21,606 bases of DNA from Gammaproteobacteria bacterium (GCA_030635835.1 DAOVYB010000004.1:1-21606); one strand, 5' to 3'; numbered from the stretch's first letter, positions 1 through 7,588 are shown. Numbers and translations: made by a program. The notes: generated by a model not told the origin, from the letters alone.

Positions 1-1
1 T

Positions 2-127
2 TCGAATATTGAAGATTTGGATTTTGCTGAAGCGGTAAGTCGTTTAAATCTTGAATTAACCGGGCTTGAAGCATCGCAAAAAGCTTTTACCCGTGTTCAG
101 GATATATCTTTATTTAACTTCCTTTAA
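2..127 (+). CDS. flgL: Flagellar hook-filament junction protein FlgL (HAP3), C-terminal fragment
   Basis: An open frame enters from the left edge and ends at TAA 125-127, giving 41 residues. The fragment reads SNIEDLDFAEAVSRLNLEL near its start and ends in RVQDISLFNFL. This matches the C-terminal D0 helix of FlgL, the junction protein between hook and filament: a D(L/A)DFAEAVSRL stretch, then a helix ending in Q.SLFNFL or Q.SLFDYL. Its position directly before flagellin is common in gammaproteobacteria. The 5' part lies outside the window, so full length and start cannot be judged. Flagellin itself also has such a D0 helix, but the terminal LFNFL is FlgL-like, whereas flagellins end in VLSLLQ as the next gene does. 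Confidence 0.85.
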   Translation, partial: SNIEDLDFAEAVSRLNLELTGLEASQKAFTRVQDISLFNFL

Positions 128-528
128 GTTTAAAATATATCATCATTATATTGTGAACCAAAATATAAAATTTTTTACCACAGAGGACACGGAGGTTCAC
201 AGAGGAATAAAATTTGATCTACCTCTGTGAACCTCCGTGTCCTCTGTGGTTCAATTCTTTTGACTTTTTAATGACTAAATTCTTATTTCCTCATTTATTT
301 TTATCTTAGATAGTTTATTTTTAATAAAATCAGTAAGTTATAATTATTGCTGGGTTTTCATATATCTGACTTTTTTCTCTCAATCTCCCTAAAGGAAAAT
401 AATTGCCGGACGCAAATGTTAGTGGGAGCGGTAAATACATTGATTGAAATGTATATCCGCTAAAAGATAAGTATACCCCCCGGCACAATTAAATTGAGTC
501 AGTGGGTAATAGTTAAGGAGAGTGCGTC
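128..528. other. Intergenic region flgL-fliC
   Basis: This 401-nt AT-rich gap has no plausible gene. It holds a perfect 29-bp inverted repeat (177-205 with 222-250, listed separately), a small 6-bp hairpin (436-441 with 448-453), and a run of six C at 476-481. The flagellin promoter should be here, but I find no sequence with both good sigma-28 boxes and correct spacing. TAAA at 390-393 and GCCGGA at 405-410 are too close. TAAA at 461-464 followed by a C-rich -10 region is also poor. A ribosome binding site (AAGGAGAG, 514-521) precedes the fliC ATG. Confidence 0.6.
177..250. repeat. Perfect 29-bp inverted repeat (long hairpin)
   Basis: Positions 177-205 are the exact reverse complement of 222-250, with a 16-nt AT-rich loop (206-221). 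Each arm is built from three copies of an 8-nt unit: CACAGAGG (179-186), CACGGAGG (188-195) and CACAGAGG (198-205). The element is much more GC-rich than its surroundings and is not followed by a U-run, so it looks like a dispersed palindromic repeat (REP or MITE type) rather than a plain terminator. It could still stop or stabilise the flgL transcript. Similar cacagagg-type repeats occur in many environmental bacterial genomes to my recollection. I could not search for copies. Confidence 0.85.
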
Positions 529-1983
529 ATGCCTCAAGTCATTAACACAAACATTATGTCGCTGAATTCACAGCGCAACTTGAACTCGTCCCAGGATGCA
601 TTGCAAACTTCTTTGCAACGTTTATCTTCTGGTCTTCGTATTAACAGTGCCAAGGATGACGCAGCAGGTTTAGCCATTTCAGAACGTTTTACTTCGCAGA
701 TTCGTGGTTTGGATCAGGCTGTTCGTAATGCAAATGATGGTATTTCATTAGCACAAACAGCTGAAGGTGCGTTAGCAGAATCAGGTAATATCCTGCAACG
801 TATTCGTGAACTGTCTGTACAGTCTGCAAATGCGACTAACTCGGCTTCAGATCGACAAGCACTTCAATCAGAAGTTAGTCAGTTAGTTTCTGAATTGGAT
901 CGTATTGCATCGTCAACTGAATTTAATGGTCAAAAATTATTAGATGGTACATTCGGTACAGCAACCTTCCAGGTTGGTGCCAATGCAAACCAGACTATTC
1001 AGGCGACCACAGCAAACTTCCGAGCGAATAACTTTGGTAACTATCGCATTGAAGGTGCTGGAGCATCATCTAACACAGCTGCACGTCTCGATGGTGAGAG
1101 CTTAACAGTTACCGGTTCTTTAGGTGCTGAAACACTTGATGTTGCTGCAGGTAGTAGTGCACGTGATGTTGCAGAAGCAGTAACAAGTAAGAGCAATAAA
1201 ACAGGTGTAGCAGCATTTGCTTTAACCGAAGAGTTAGCAACATTCGATACTGCTGGTGCTTATGTTGTAAATCTTCAGTCTGATAATGCCCAGGCAACAA
1301 AAGTGGCTTTCACTATCAGTGGTACAGAAGGTAATGATGGTCTTGCCGGTGCAGTAACTGCATTCAATGATGTCTCATCTAAAACAGGTGTAACAGCCCG
1401 TATTAGTGATAATGGTGATGGTATTATTTTACGTAACTCAACCGGTAATAATATTAGTGTTGGAGAAACTGCAAGTAACACCAATGCTGGTACATTATCT
1501 GTTGGTGGTACGGCTGTTCGTTCCGGTGCTGACGCTGCTGCAGCTCCTGGAGATCCATTATCTGGTGTCGTTGTGACAGGTCAGGTTACTTTCGATTCTG
1601 ATAAATCATTCAGTGTAATTGGTGATGTAGGTGAAACAGTAACGAATGCAACGGAAGCTTCTGTATTAAATTCAGTCAACAATCTGGATGTAAGTTCAGT
1701 TGAAGGAGCAAACCTTGCATTAGCAACTGTAGATGCTGCATTAAATACGGTAAGTAACCAACGTGCGAAGTTTGGTGCGATTCAAAGTCGTTTTGGTTCT
1801 ACCATTGCGAACTTAGCAACTAACTCTGAAAACCTCAGTGCTGCACGTTCACGTATTCGTGATGCAGATTTCGCGAAAGAAACAGCAGAATTAACGCGTA
1901 ATCAAATTCTGCAGCAGGCTGGTACTGCCATGTTGGCACAAGCCAATGTTGCACCTCAAAGCGTACTGTCTTTACTTCAGTAA
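529..1983 (+). CDS. fliC: Flagellin (filament subunit)
   Basis: A 484-residue flagellin, the structural subunit of the filament, exported through the flagellar type III apparatus. The N-terminal D0/D1 region (about 1-175) starts [18 protein letters not shown] and has the [20 protein letters not shown] signature at 31-50. The segment [13 protein letters not shown] (89-101) matches the region recognised by TLR5 in enteric flagellins. The C-terminal D1/D0 (about 390-484) ends in [20 protein letters not shown] and SVLSLLQ. The central part carries two flagellin_IN-like stretches (about 188-230 and 246-303) followed by a variable Gly/Ala-rich part. The ATG at 529 follows AAGGAGAG. This is the only flagellin in the window. 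FlaG and the cap protein FliD follow. Its own promoter was not identified. Confidence 0.97.
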   Translation: MPQVINTNIMSLNSQRNLNSSQDALQTSLQRLSSGLRINSAKDDAAGLAISERFTSQIRGLDQAVRNANDGISLAQTAEGALAESGNILQRIRELSVQSANATNSASDRQALQSEVSQLVSELDRIASSTEFNGQKLLDGTFGTATFQVGANANQTIQATTANFRANNFGNYRIEGAGASSNTAARLDGESLTVTGSLGAETLDVAAGSSARDVAEAVTSKSNKTGVAAFALTEELATFDTAGAYVVNLQSDNAQATKVAFTISGTEGNDGLAGAVTAFNDVSSKTGVTARISDNGDGIILRNSTGNNISVGETASNTNAGTLSVGGTAVRSGADAAAAPGDPLSGVVVTGQVTFDSDKSFSVIGDVGETVTNATEASVLNSVNNLDVSSVEGANLALATVDAALNTVSNQRAKFGAIQSRFGSTIANLATNSENLSAARSRIRDADFAKETAELTRNQILQQAGTAMLAQANVAPQSVLSLLQ

Positions 1984-2046
1984 GCTTGATGTAGTTGAAG
2001 ATGGCACTTAATAGCCTTTCTTTAATAACTGAAACGAGGTGACATT

Positions 2047-2442
2047 ATGGCGACTCAGTCTATTACCAATGTAGCTTTACTGGCGAGCTCGGTTGATAAC
2101 AACCACTCCAGTAACTCTACCGGAAAAGTAGCCGCGCAGCGGCAAGGCTTTGCCGTAGGAGTTACAACGGTAGAGAGTCAGGTAGTTGATGTAGAGCTCT
2201 CCCAGGAAGCCCTGGAGAAAGTAGTCAGCCAGTTAAATGCTTATATTCAAAATACACAACGTGATATGGATTTCAGTGTCGATGATTCAACGGGACGAGT
2301 TGTGGTGAAGGTAATTGATTCACAAAGTGAGGAAGTTATACGCCAGATACCATCAGAAGAGATGCTGGCAATTTCCCGACATTTATTAGAAAGTCTGGAA
2401 TCGGAACAACCGAAAGGGTTTCTAATAGAATTGAAGGCATAA
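2047..2442 (+). CDS. flaG: FlaG family protein
   Basis: A 131-residue protein of the FlaG family, which in Pseudomonas and Vibrio sits between flagellin and FliD and affects filament length or assembly. The exact mechanism is not settled. The conserved C-terminal core is visible from about residue 48: an acidic amphipathic stretch (VDVELSQEALEKVVSQLN), a beta strand pair around FSVDDSTGRVVVKVID, and the signature EVIRQIPSEEMLAISRHL. The N-terminal 45 residues are Ser/Asn/Gln-rich and probably disordered. The start at 2047 follows GAGGTGA at a good distance. It lies 63 nt after fliC with no terminator between, so it is probably co-transcribed with fliC. A sigma-54 promoter for the next gene begins right at its stop codon. 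Confidence 0.93.
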   Translation: MATQSITNVALLASSVDNNHSSNSTGKVAAQRQGFAVGVTTVESQVVDVELSQEALEKVVSQLNAYIQNTQRDMDFSVDDSTGRVVVKVIDSQSEEVIRQIPSEEMLAISRHLLESLESEQPKGFLIELKA

Positions 2443-2444
2443 AT

Positions 2445-2460
2445 TGGTACTGAACTTGCA
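2445..2460 (+). promoter_or_regulatory. Sigma-54 promoter for fliD
   Basis: TGGTAC (2445-2450) and TTGCA (2456-2460) match the sigma-54 consensus TGGCAC-N5-TTGC(A/T). The invariant GG (2446-2447) and GC (2458-2459) are separated by exactly 10 nt. The predicted start is near 2471, which leaves a leader of about 85 nt before fliD. The -24 box lies 3 nt past the flaG stop codon. FleQ, encoded downstream, is the expected activator. Confidence 0.8.
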
Positions 2461-2474
2461 TTCTTCAATAATAA

Positions 2475-2510
2475 AGACCGGTTATGGTGACATAGCCGGT
2501 CTCTTATTTA
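2475..2510 (+). terminator. Hairpin after flaG, terminator-like, inside the predicted fliD leader
   Basis: Positions 2475-2486 pair with 2491-2502 (12 bp with one G:U pair, core AGACCGG/CCGGTCT) around a GTGA loop, followed by a U-rich CTTATTTA (2503-2510). It looks like an intrinsic terminator for fliC-flaG with a modest U-tract. It also falls a few nucleotides after the predicted sigma-54 start for fliD, so it would be the first structure in that mRNA. Confidence 0.65.
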
Positions 2511-2556
2511 ACAGTCGTAGTTTTTAATTACGAAATATCTGGAGATAGAGGTCAAT

Positions 2557-4593
2557 ATGCCAACGATTACGTCAACAAATTCCGGTTCAGGACTCGATGT
2601 CCGTAACCTTGTTGATCAACTTGTTGCGGCAGAAGGTGGCCCGGTTACTTCCCGGCTAGATCGAAAGGAAGTCACCATACAGGAAGGATTAACCGCAATT
2701 GGTACCTTTAAAGGTGCCTTAATCGATTTCCAGTCTTCATTATCCCCATTACGAAATGCAGATGCGTTTAAATCAATTAACGCAATTTCATCTAATGAAG
2801 ATAAATTTACCGTTAGCGCAGAAGATAACGCGATAATTGGTTCATACGATATTGAAATATCACAACTTGCACAATCTCAAAAATTAAAATCACAAGCGAT
2901 AGAATCTGAATTTGATGTTATTGGCTCAGGCACCATTCGTATCGAATTTGGTGAAGTTAATGAATCAGAAAATACTTTTCAGGTTAATAACAAAATCCCT
3001 TCACAACATATTGAGATAGATGAAACAAACCGTTCTTTACTTGGAATCCAGCAGTCAATTAATGATTCCAATGTCGGTATACGCGCCAGTATAATAAATG
3101 ATGGTTCGGGTTACAGGTTAATTATTAATTCAGAGAAAAGTGGCGTAGAAAATAGCCTTCGGATTTCTGTTTCAGATGATGACAGTAACAACAGTGATTT
3201 GTCTGGTTTATCACTACTTGCTTATAACCCAGTATCAACGACGGATGAAGCAGGAAACATTATTATAGAATCAAACCTTGAAGAAGTTTCTCAGGCTAAA
3301 AATGCTTTATTCAGTATTGATGGAATTACTATATCTAACAACCAGAATGAAATTAATAATACTATACCGGGAATTACTCTAAATCTTAATAAATTGACTG
3401 ATGATGGAGTCGAAACTTTTTCGGTTGAAAAAGAAACAGCAGGTATTAAAAGTTCAATAGAAACTTTTGTCAGTAGTTATAACGAATTAATGTCAACAGT
3501 TTCAATTTTAACCGGCTTTGATGCTGAGACAGGAAAAGCGGGTTCACTTTCAGGTGACCCGGCAATACGTGGAATAACCGATCAAATCAGACGAAGATTA
3601 TCAACATCATTCCAGGGCATTAATAAAAATCTTACTTCACTTTCCAATATAGGTATCAGTAGTAGTCAGGATGGAACCTTAACATTAAATGATTATAAAC
3701 TTGATCTTGCATTAGAAAAACATGCTGACGAAATAGCACATTTATTTTCAGCCTCTGTTTCAACTTCAGATGCTAAAATTAAAGTTACCAGTAAAAAAGT
3801 ACCTGCTACTGATGGTGTATTTAACATTACAATAAATCAGGTGGCATCAAATGGTTCGATTACCGGAAATACTCTGACAAGTTACCCGGATAATATTTTT
3901 GAGATACCTGAAAAAATATCATTAACTATAGATGACGTGACTACAGGTGAAATAAAATTGTTACCTCGTTCTTACGAGTCTGATAAAGAGTTTGCCGCAG
4001 AGTTACAGCGTTTAATAAATGAAGATGGAAATTTAAAACGTAATGATGCATCGGTAACAGTTAATTACATAAATAACGCAATTAAAATAAGCTCAAACAG
4101 TGTTGGTACAGAATCGTCTGTGGCGATTGCATCAATTAGTCAAAATTTATCATCTCTTACGGGTTTATTAGTTGCAATGGGTAAGCAGGGACAGGGCTTA
4201 ACCGCAAATGTAAACGGTTATGATCTTAGTGGTGACGGAACTAAACTTAAATTAGAAGGCCGCTTAAGTGGTGTTGTATTAGATGTTGCTGGCAGTAAAA
4301 CAGGAACACGAGCGGATTTAACGGTTACAAATGGAATTGCTTCTATTCTTGATGAGTTAACCAATAGTTTTTTATCAAGTGGTGGTCTGCTTGATACACG
4401 AATAGATGGTTATAACTCAAAAATTAAAAATCTTGATAATCAACGTGGTGATCTGGTTCGTAAACTTGAAGTTTCTGAGCAAAGATACCTTAAGAAATTT
4501 TCTAATCTGGACGCTATGTTAGGTAAGATGCGTTCAACTAGTAATTTTCTGACAGAAAGACTGGCAACACTTCCAGGTTCTGCCAAACGATAA
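2557..4593 (+). CDS. fliD: Flagellar filament cap protein FliD (HAP2), enlarged
   Basis: FliD caps the growing filament and folds exported flagellin. The N-terminal domain (about 1-110) has the classic SGLDVRNLVDQLVAAE (11-26) and SRLDRKE. The C-terminal coiled-coil part (about 595-678) contains SSGGLLDTRIDGYNSKI and a final LDAMLGKMRSTSNFL typical of the family. At 678 residues it is clearly longer than the usual 450-500. The extra length lies around 400-590, after the DEIAHLFS segment that normally leads directly to the C-terminal coil. That insert resembles the protein's own 80-215 head region, suggesting a domain duplication. The ATG at 2557 follows an AGAGGT box. A sigma-54 promoter sits upstream. 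The secretion chaperone-type genes fliS and fliT follow. Confidence 0.96.
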   Translation: MPTITSTNSGSGLDVRNLVDQLVAAEGGPVTSRLDRKEVTIQEGLTAIGTFKGALIDFQSSLSPLRNADAFKSINAISSNEDKFTVSAEDNAIIGSYDIEISQLAQSQKLKSQAIESEFDVIGSGTIRIEFGEVNESENTFQVNNKIPSQHIEIDETNRSLLGIQQSINDSNVGIRASIINDGSGYRLIINSEKSGVENSLRISVSDDDSNNSDLSGLSLLAYNPVSTTDEAGNIIIESNLEEVSQAKNALFSIDGITISNNQNEINNTIPGITLNLNKLTDDGVETFSVEKETAGIKSSIETFVSSYNELMSTVSILTGFDAETGKAGSLSGDPAIRGITDQIRRRLSTSFQGINKNLTSLSNIGISSSQDGTLTLNDYKLDLALEKHADEIAHLFSASVSTSDAKIKVTSKKVPATDGVFNITINQVASNGSITGNTLTSYPDNIFEIPEKISLTIDDVTTGEIKLLPRSYESDKEFAAELQRLINEDGNLKRNDASVTVNYINNAIKISSNSVGTESSVAIASISQNLSSLTGLLVAMGKQGQGLTANVNGYDLSGDGTKLKLEGRLSGVVLDVAGSKTGTRADLTVTNGIASILDELTNSFLSSGGLLDTRIDGYNSKIKNLDNQRGDLVRKLEVSEQRYLKKFSNLDAMLGKMRSTSNFLTERLATLPGSAKR

Positions 4594-4653
4594 TCTACAT
4601 GAACTAATGACAAAGACAGGCTATTTTACGATAGTGTACACAGGAGTTAAGTT

Positions 4654-5109
4654 ATGAATATGGCAAAAATGCACAAAGCTGTACAGCAGTACAATAGAGT
4701 AGGTGTTTCCTCTAGTGTTGAAGCAGCCAGTCCTCATCGATTAATAGAAATGTTAATGACGGGTGCGATTGAAAAGATTGCTTTTGCAAAAGGTTTTATG
4801 GAACGTGACAACATAGCTGAAAAGGGTGGTCATATTAGCTGGGCCATTTCTATAGTTGAAGGTTTACGAGCTAGTCTTGATTTAAAAACTGGCGGAGAAA
4901 TCGCACAAAATCTTGATGATCTTTATGATTATATGACGCGTCGTCTTGCTCGCGCTAATGTTGAAAATAATCCGGATATTCTTGATGAAGTTTCTTCGTT
5001 AATGAGTTCAGTTAAAAATGCCTGGGAACAAGTACCTGTAGAGCTGGGTGAACAGGGAATGAAGCAAGCTACGGCTAATGTTTCTCATTACAACCAGCAA
5101 AAGAATTAA
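4654..5109 (+). CDS. fliS: Flagellar export chaperone FliS
   Basis: A 151-residue cytosolic chaperone that binds the C-terminal D0 of flagellin and prevents premature polymerisation. Family features: the N-terminal YNRVGVSSSVEAASPHRLIEMLM segment, of which positions 13-33 hold the conserved Y...V..ASP..LI.ML pattern; the central KGGHISWAISIVEGLRASLD helix; and NLDDLYDYMTRRLARANVEN. The length is slightly above the usual 125-140 because of a polar C-terminal tail. The ATG at 4654 has AGGAG (4642-4646) 7 nt upstream. It follows fliD by 60 nt with no terminator, and the next gene starts 10 nt after its stop. Confidence 0.95.
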   Translation: MNMAKMHKAVQQYNRVGVSSSVEAASPHRLIEMLMTGAIEKIAFAKGFMERDNIAEKGGHISWAISIVEGLRASLDLKTGGEIAQNLDDLYDYMTRRLARANVENNPDILDEVSSLMSSVKNAWEQVPVELGEQGMKQATANVSHYNQQKN

Positions 5110-5119
5110 TAATTTTGCT

Positions 5120-5446
5120 ATGAGTAAAAATATTCATTATTTACAGCCAAAGCATTATGCAAATGTTGTCTTAAGTTTAAGTCAGCAAATTTCAAAGCTG
5201 GCACAGTCACAGGATTGGCAGTCTGCAAGAAAACTTGAAGAAGAACGGCATGATGCAATGCAGCAGTTATTTTCACACCCTGATATTAATGAAGCATTAC
5301 CTTCAATGAAATATATTTTAGATGAAGTGATGCAGCTGGATGCTGAAGTTATTATCAAAGGTGAAACTGAATTGCAGCAAATGTCGTCACAACTTAATGA
5401 ATTAGGCAAAGGTAAACGTGCGGTAAATGCATATTTAAAAACTTAA
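5120..5446 (+). CDS. fliT: FliT-like small flagellar chaperone candidate
   Basis: A 108-residue, mostly helical, charged protein with no signal peptide or membrane segment. The start is taken at ATG 5120 (MSKNIHYLQPKHY), 10 nt after the fliS stop. An in-frame ATG at 5078 would extend the protein backwards into fliS and is less likely. The Shine-Dalgarno sequence is weak, so translation is probably coupled to fliS. Sequence similarity to FliT (the FliD chaperone and FlhDC regulator in enterics) is faint, but a small helical protein directly after fliS is the usual FliT position. The WQSARKLEEERHDAMQQLF segment, followed by a distal helix, fits the FliT bundle. The name rests mainly on context. 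Confidence 0.6.
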   Translation: MSKNIHYLQPKHYANVVLSLSQQISKLAQSQDWQSARKLEEERHDAMQQLFSHPDINEALPSMKYILDEVMQLDAEVIIKGETELQQMSSQLNELGKGKRAVNAYLKT

Positions 5447-5516
5447 TTTTTATAATTCTCTGTAATTATTTATATGTTGCCTAATTTATCTTCAAATCTT
5501 TAGCTTTTTAAATGTT

Positions 5517-5541
5517 CAGCATAAATTTGTCATTTATGCTG
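5517..5541 (+). terminator. Perfect 10-bp hairpin after the fliT-like gene
   Basis: CAGCATAAAT (5517-5526) pairs exactly with ATTTATGCTG (5532-5541) around a 5-nt loop. It lies 70 nt after the last gene of the filament block and about 60 nt before the fleQ promoter. No clear U-tract follows (TCAATTGTT), so it could be a weak terminator, an mRNA 3'-end stabiliser, or an operator-like palindrome for fleQ control. Confidence 0.45.
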
Positions 5542-5599
5542 TCAATTGTTACATCTTCGTAAACTCTCTCTAAACACGCCCATATTTACTGCCAAAATT

Positions 5600-5628
5600 T
5601 TGACATCAATTAATCCGCTATCTAATAT
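5600..5628 (+). promoter_or_regulatory. Sigma-70 promoter for fleQ
   Basis: A perfect -35 box TTGACA (5600-5605), a 17-nt spacer and a near-consensus -10 box TAATAT (5623-5628) predict a start near 5635, about 60 nt before the fleQ ATG. This fits the known housekeeping-sigma control of the master regulator in pseudomonads. Confidence 0.75.
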
Positions 5629-5694
5629 CTTGATTTATATAATTGTTTGTAAATAGCATTTTAATCAAGTGAATTAGGCTAGGGGTTTATACCT

Positions 5695-7140
5695 ATGGAA
5701 CTAAACGTTGTTAAAGATAAAAGTATTTTAGTTATTGAATCCGATTTAGATTCACGTGAAAAAATAAAAGCTATTTTTGATTTTATTGAATATGGTTCAA
5801 TCACATTTTCAAACTCCATCGAAGAAACCTCATTAGAACAAGAACCTTATTTTATAGTTGCAAAGAAATTTGATGATGAAAATAAAATGCTTTCTCAATT
5901 AGAAAGTATTCACCAAAAATATGAAGATCGAAAAATACCGATACTTGTTTTTTCTAACGCTCCTTTTTCTGCTGCTATTGAATCGTTGATAACGGATACC
6001 CTTGCTTTCCCAACAACATTAAAAAAATTAAACATTGCTTTACAAAATATTAAAATGTTTTATCTTGAGCGTAGTTCAGGTGAATCGGATTCATCTATAT
6101 TATTTCGTAGTCTGGTTGGTATTAGTCAGGAAGTTGACAATGTCCGCCACCTGATTAAACAGGTGGCAGATACTGATGCTAATGTGTTAATTCTTGGTGA
6201 TTCAGGAACCGGTAAAGAAGTTGTTGCACGTAACCTTCATGCGCATTCTTCTCGCAAAGATAAACCGTTTGTTCCTGTTAATTGTGGTGCGATTCCTCCT
6301 GACTTACTTGAAAGTGAACTCTTCGGTCATGAGAAGGGTGCATTTACCGGTGCAATTAGTACGCGTCAGGGACGTTTTGAACTCGCAAACGGCGGGACTT
6401 TATTTTTAGATGAAATTGGTGATATGCCTTTAGCGATGCAAGTGAAATTATTACGTGTCATTCAGGAAAGAGTGTTTGAGCGTGTTGGCAGCAATAAAAG
6501 TATTAAAGCAAATGTACGTATTGTTGCAGCAACACATCGTAATTTAGAAAATGAGATTGGTGAGGGACGTTTTCGCGAAGATTTATTTTACCGCCTGAAT
6601 GTTTTTCCTATTGATGTTCCTTCGCTTTCAGAGCGTACTGAAGATATCCCATTATTGTTAGAAGAACTTATCATTCGTCTGGAAAGTAATAAACAGGGTT
6701 CGGTTCGTTTAACAGCCGCCGCAGTTTCTGCATTACAACAATATGAATGGCCGGGTAATGTACGGGAGCTGTCTAACTTAGTTGAGCGGTTATTAATTAT
6801 ATTTCCTAATGGTGTTGTTGATACACGGGATTTACCAGATAAATATCGCAAGGGTATTGATGTTACTCATGAGACTTCCACTGTTTCAGAAATTCCACGG
6901 AATAAAGCCAGTATGGACTCACACAGTGGCGATAATCTCAGTAGCGATGGAGTCTTACCTGCTGAAGGTATCGATCTTAAAGCACATTTGTTAACTCTGG
7001 AATCTAATTTAATTAAGCAGGCATTAGATGATGCCAATGGTGTTGTTGCACATGCAGCACAGCGATTAAATATGCGCCGTACTACGTTAGTAGAAAAAAT
7101 GCGTAAATATGGTTTACAGCGTGTCGCTAATGTATCTTAA
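5695..7140 (+). CDS. fleQ: Flagellar master regulator FleQ (sigma-54 activator)
   Basis: A 481-residue bacterial enhancer-binding protein that starts the sigma-54 tier of flagellar genes. The N-terminal FleQ domain (about 10-122) is receiver-like but has no phosphorylatable Asp at the expected strand end (YFIVAKKF). The AAA+ domain has Walker A GDSGTGKE (168-175), the sigma-54 contact loop GAFTGA (215-220), Walker B GGTLFLDE (233-240) and WPGNVREL (352-359). A Fis-type helix-turn-helix ends the protein (about 449-474). The segment LFRS (136-139), R179-N180 and E324xxxR328 match the c-di-GMP-binding residues I recall for P. aeruginosa FleQ, at one constant offset. The ATG at 5695 follows an AGGGG box. 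It is preceded by a sigma-70 promoter and followed by a repeat-bearing gap, so it is probably monocistronic. Confidence 0.96.
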   Translation: MELNVVKDKSILVIESDLDSREKIKAIFDFIEYGSITFSNSIEETSLEQEPYFIVAKKFDDENKMLSQLESIHQKYEDRKIPILVFSNAPFSAAIESLITDTLAFPTTLKKLNIALQNIKMFYLERSSGESDSSILFRSLVGISQEVDNVRHLIKQVADTDANVLILGDSGTGKEVVARNLHAHSSRKDKPFVPVNCGAIPPDLLESELFGHEKGAFTGAISTRQGRFELANGGTLFLDEIGDMPLAMQVKLLRVIQERVFERVGSNKSIKANVRIVAATHRNLENEIGEGRFREDLFYRLNVFPIDVPSLSERTEDIPLLLEELIIRLESNKQGSVRLTAAAVSALQQYEWPGNVRELSNLVERLLIIFPNGVVDTRDLPDKYRKGIDVTHETSTVSEIPRNKASMDSHSGDNLSSDGVLPAEGIDLKAHLLTLESNLIKQALDDANGVVAHAAQRLNMRRTTLVEKMRKYGLQRVANVS

Positions 7141-7251
7141 ATAACAATATTGCACCGCAAGGGTGCTGAGTACATAAAGAATAACAACTACTGTTTGTTT
7201 CACGCTTCTCCTACCTGTCGAATATTATGATTTAACGCTTTTCATTCGCCT

Positions 7252-7428
7252 TCTCTCGGCAACTGCTCGGTCTCTGTTCCTGACTCGACTCTACCGATTC
7301 CTTCCATGGAATCGTCCTGCGTTGCTCTCGACAATTGCTCCTGTATTGTTCTACCTTCGCCCATCCTTGGGCTCGTACTTACGGGCATCCGTGCCCTAAT
7401 GCATCTCTGCGGTGAATGCTCTTGCATT
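7252..7428. repeat. Hairpin-rich repeat-like element between fleQ and fleS
   Basis: Four palindromes are packed into under 180 nt: 7295-7301 with 7308-7314 (7 bp), 7359-7363 with 7368-7372 (GCCCA/TGGGC, loop TCCT), 7383-7387 with 7392-7396 (GGGCA/TGCCC, loop TCCG), and 7398-7403 with 7423-7428 (AATGCA/TGCATT). Two 16-nt near-identical direct repeats (7253-7268 and 7325-7340, 14 of 16 matching, pattern CTCTCGnCAAnTGCTC) are 72 nt apart. Composition differs from the flanks. This looks like a dispersed non-coding repeat inserted in the promoter region of fleSR. Exact ends are uncertain because no clear terminal repeats or target duplication are visible. Confidence 0.6.
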
Positions 7429-7509
7429 TTATAATAATAAAGCGCCGACAATTTGACTCAGTAAAATAAAATCATTTGTAACTTATTGATAGTAGTCAAA
7501 TTTAATGTT

Positions 7510-7525
7510 TGGCGTGGTTCTTGCT
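7510..7525 (+). promoter_or_regulatory. Sigma-54 promoter for fleSR
   Basis: TGGCGT (7510-7515) and TTGCT (7521-7525) have the strict GG-N10-GC spacing (7511-7512 and 7523-7524). The predicted start is near 7536, about 50 nt before fleS. This agrees with FleQ-dependent fleSR transcription in pseudomonads. Confidence 0.85.
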
Positions 7526-7588
7526 CTATCTCATCTGGTAATTTATCTATTTAAGTTGCTTTCTTCTATACAGACATGAGTGTTGAGT

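Larger units (their letters stand above)
7141..7588. other. Intergenic region fleQ-fleS
   Basis: This 448-nt gap has no believable gene. It contains a short GCACC/GGTGC hairpin (7152-7166) just after fleQ, a repeat-like element rich in small hairpins (about 7252-7428, listed separately), and the fleS sigma-54 promoter (7510-7525). The stretch from about 7200 to 7425 is visibly more C- and CTC-rich than the flanking AT-rich DNA. A 69-codon frame on the minus strand (7451-7242) covers the repeat element and has no convincing start signal. Confidence 0.6.

Noticed and set aside
177..250. CRISPR-like repeat unit
   Set aside because: There is only one palindrome and no spaced array of direct repeats.
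390..410. TAAA plus GCCGGA as a sigma-28 promoter for fliC
   Set aside because: The spacer after TAAA is 11 nt rather than about 15, and the -10 box is only partly matching.
482..498. GGCAC...TTGA before fliC as a sigma-54 site
   Set aside because: The -12 element lacks the required GC at the right distance.
2002..2017. TGGCAC...GC resembling a sigma-54 site before flaG
   Set aside because: The GG and GC are only 9 nt apart. Sigma-54 spacing of 10 is strict.
5078..5119. Upstream in-frame start for the fliT-like gene inside fliS
   Set aside because: It would overlap 32 nt of fliS and add 14 residues with no conservation. ATG 5120 directly after the fliS stop is more likely.
7242..7451. 69-codon frame on the minus strand between fleQ and fleS
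   Set aside because: It spans the hairpin-rich repeat, is Arg/Gln/Ser-rich with no recognisable fold, and has no convincing ribosome binding site. It looks like a by-product of the repeat.
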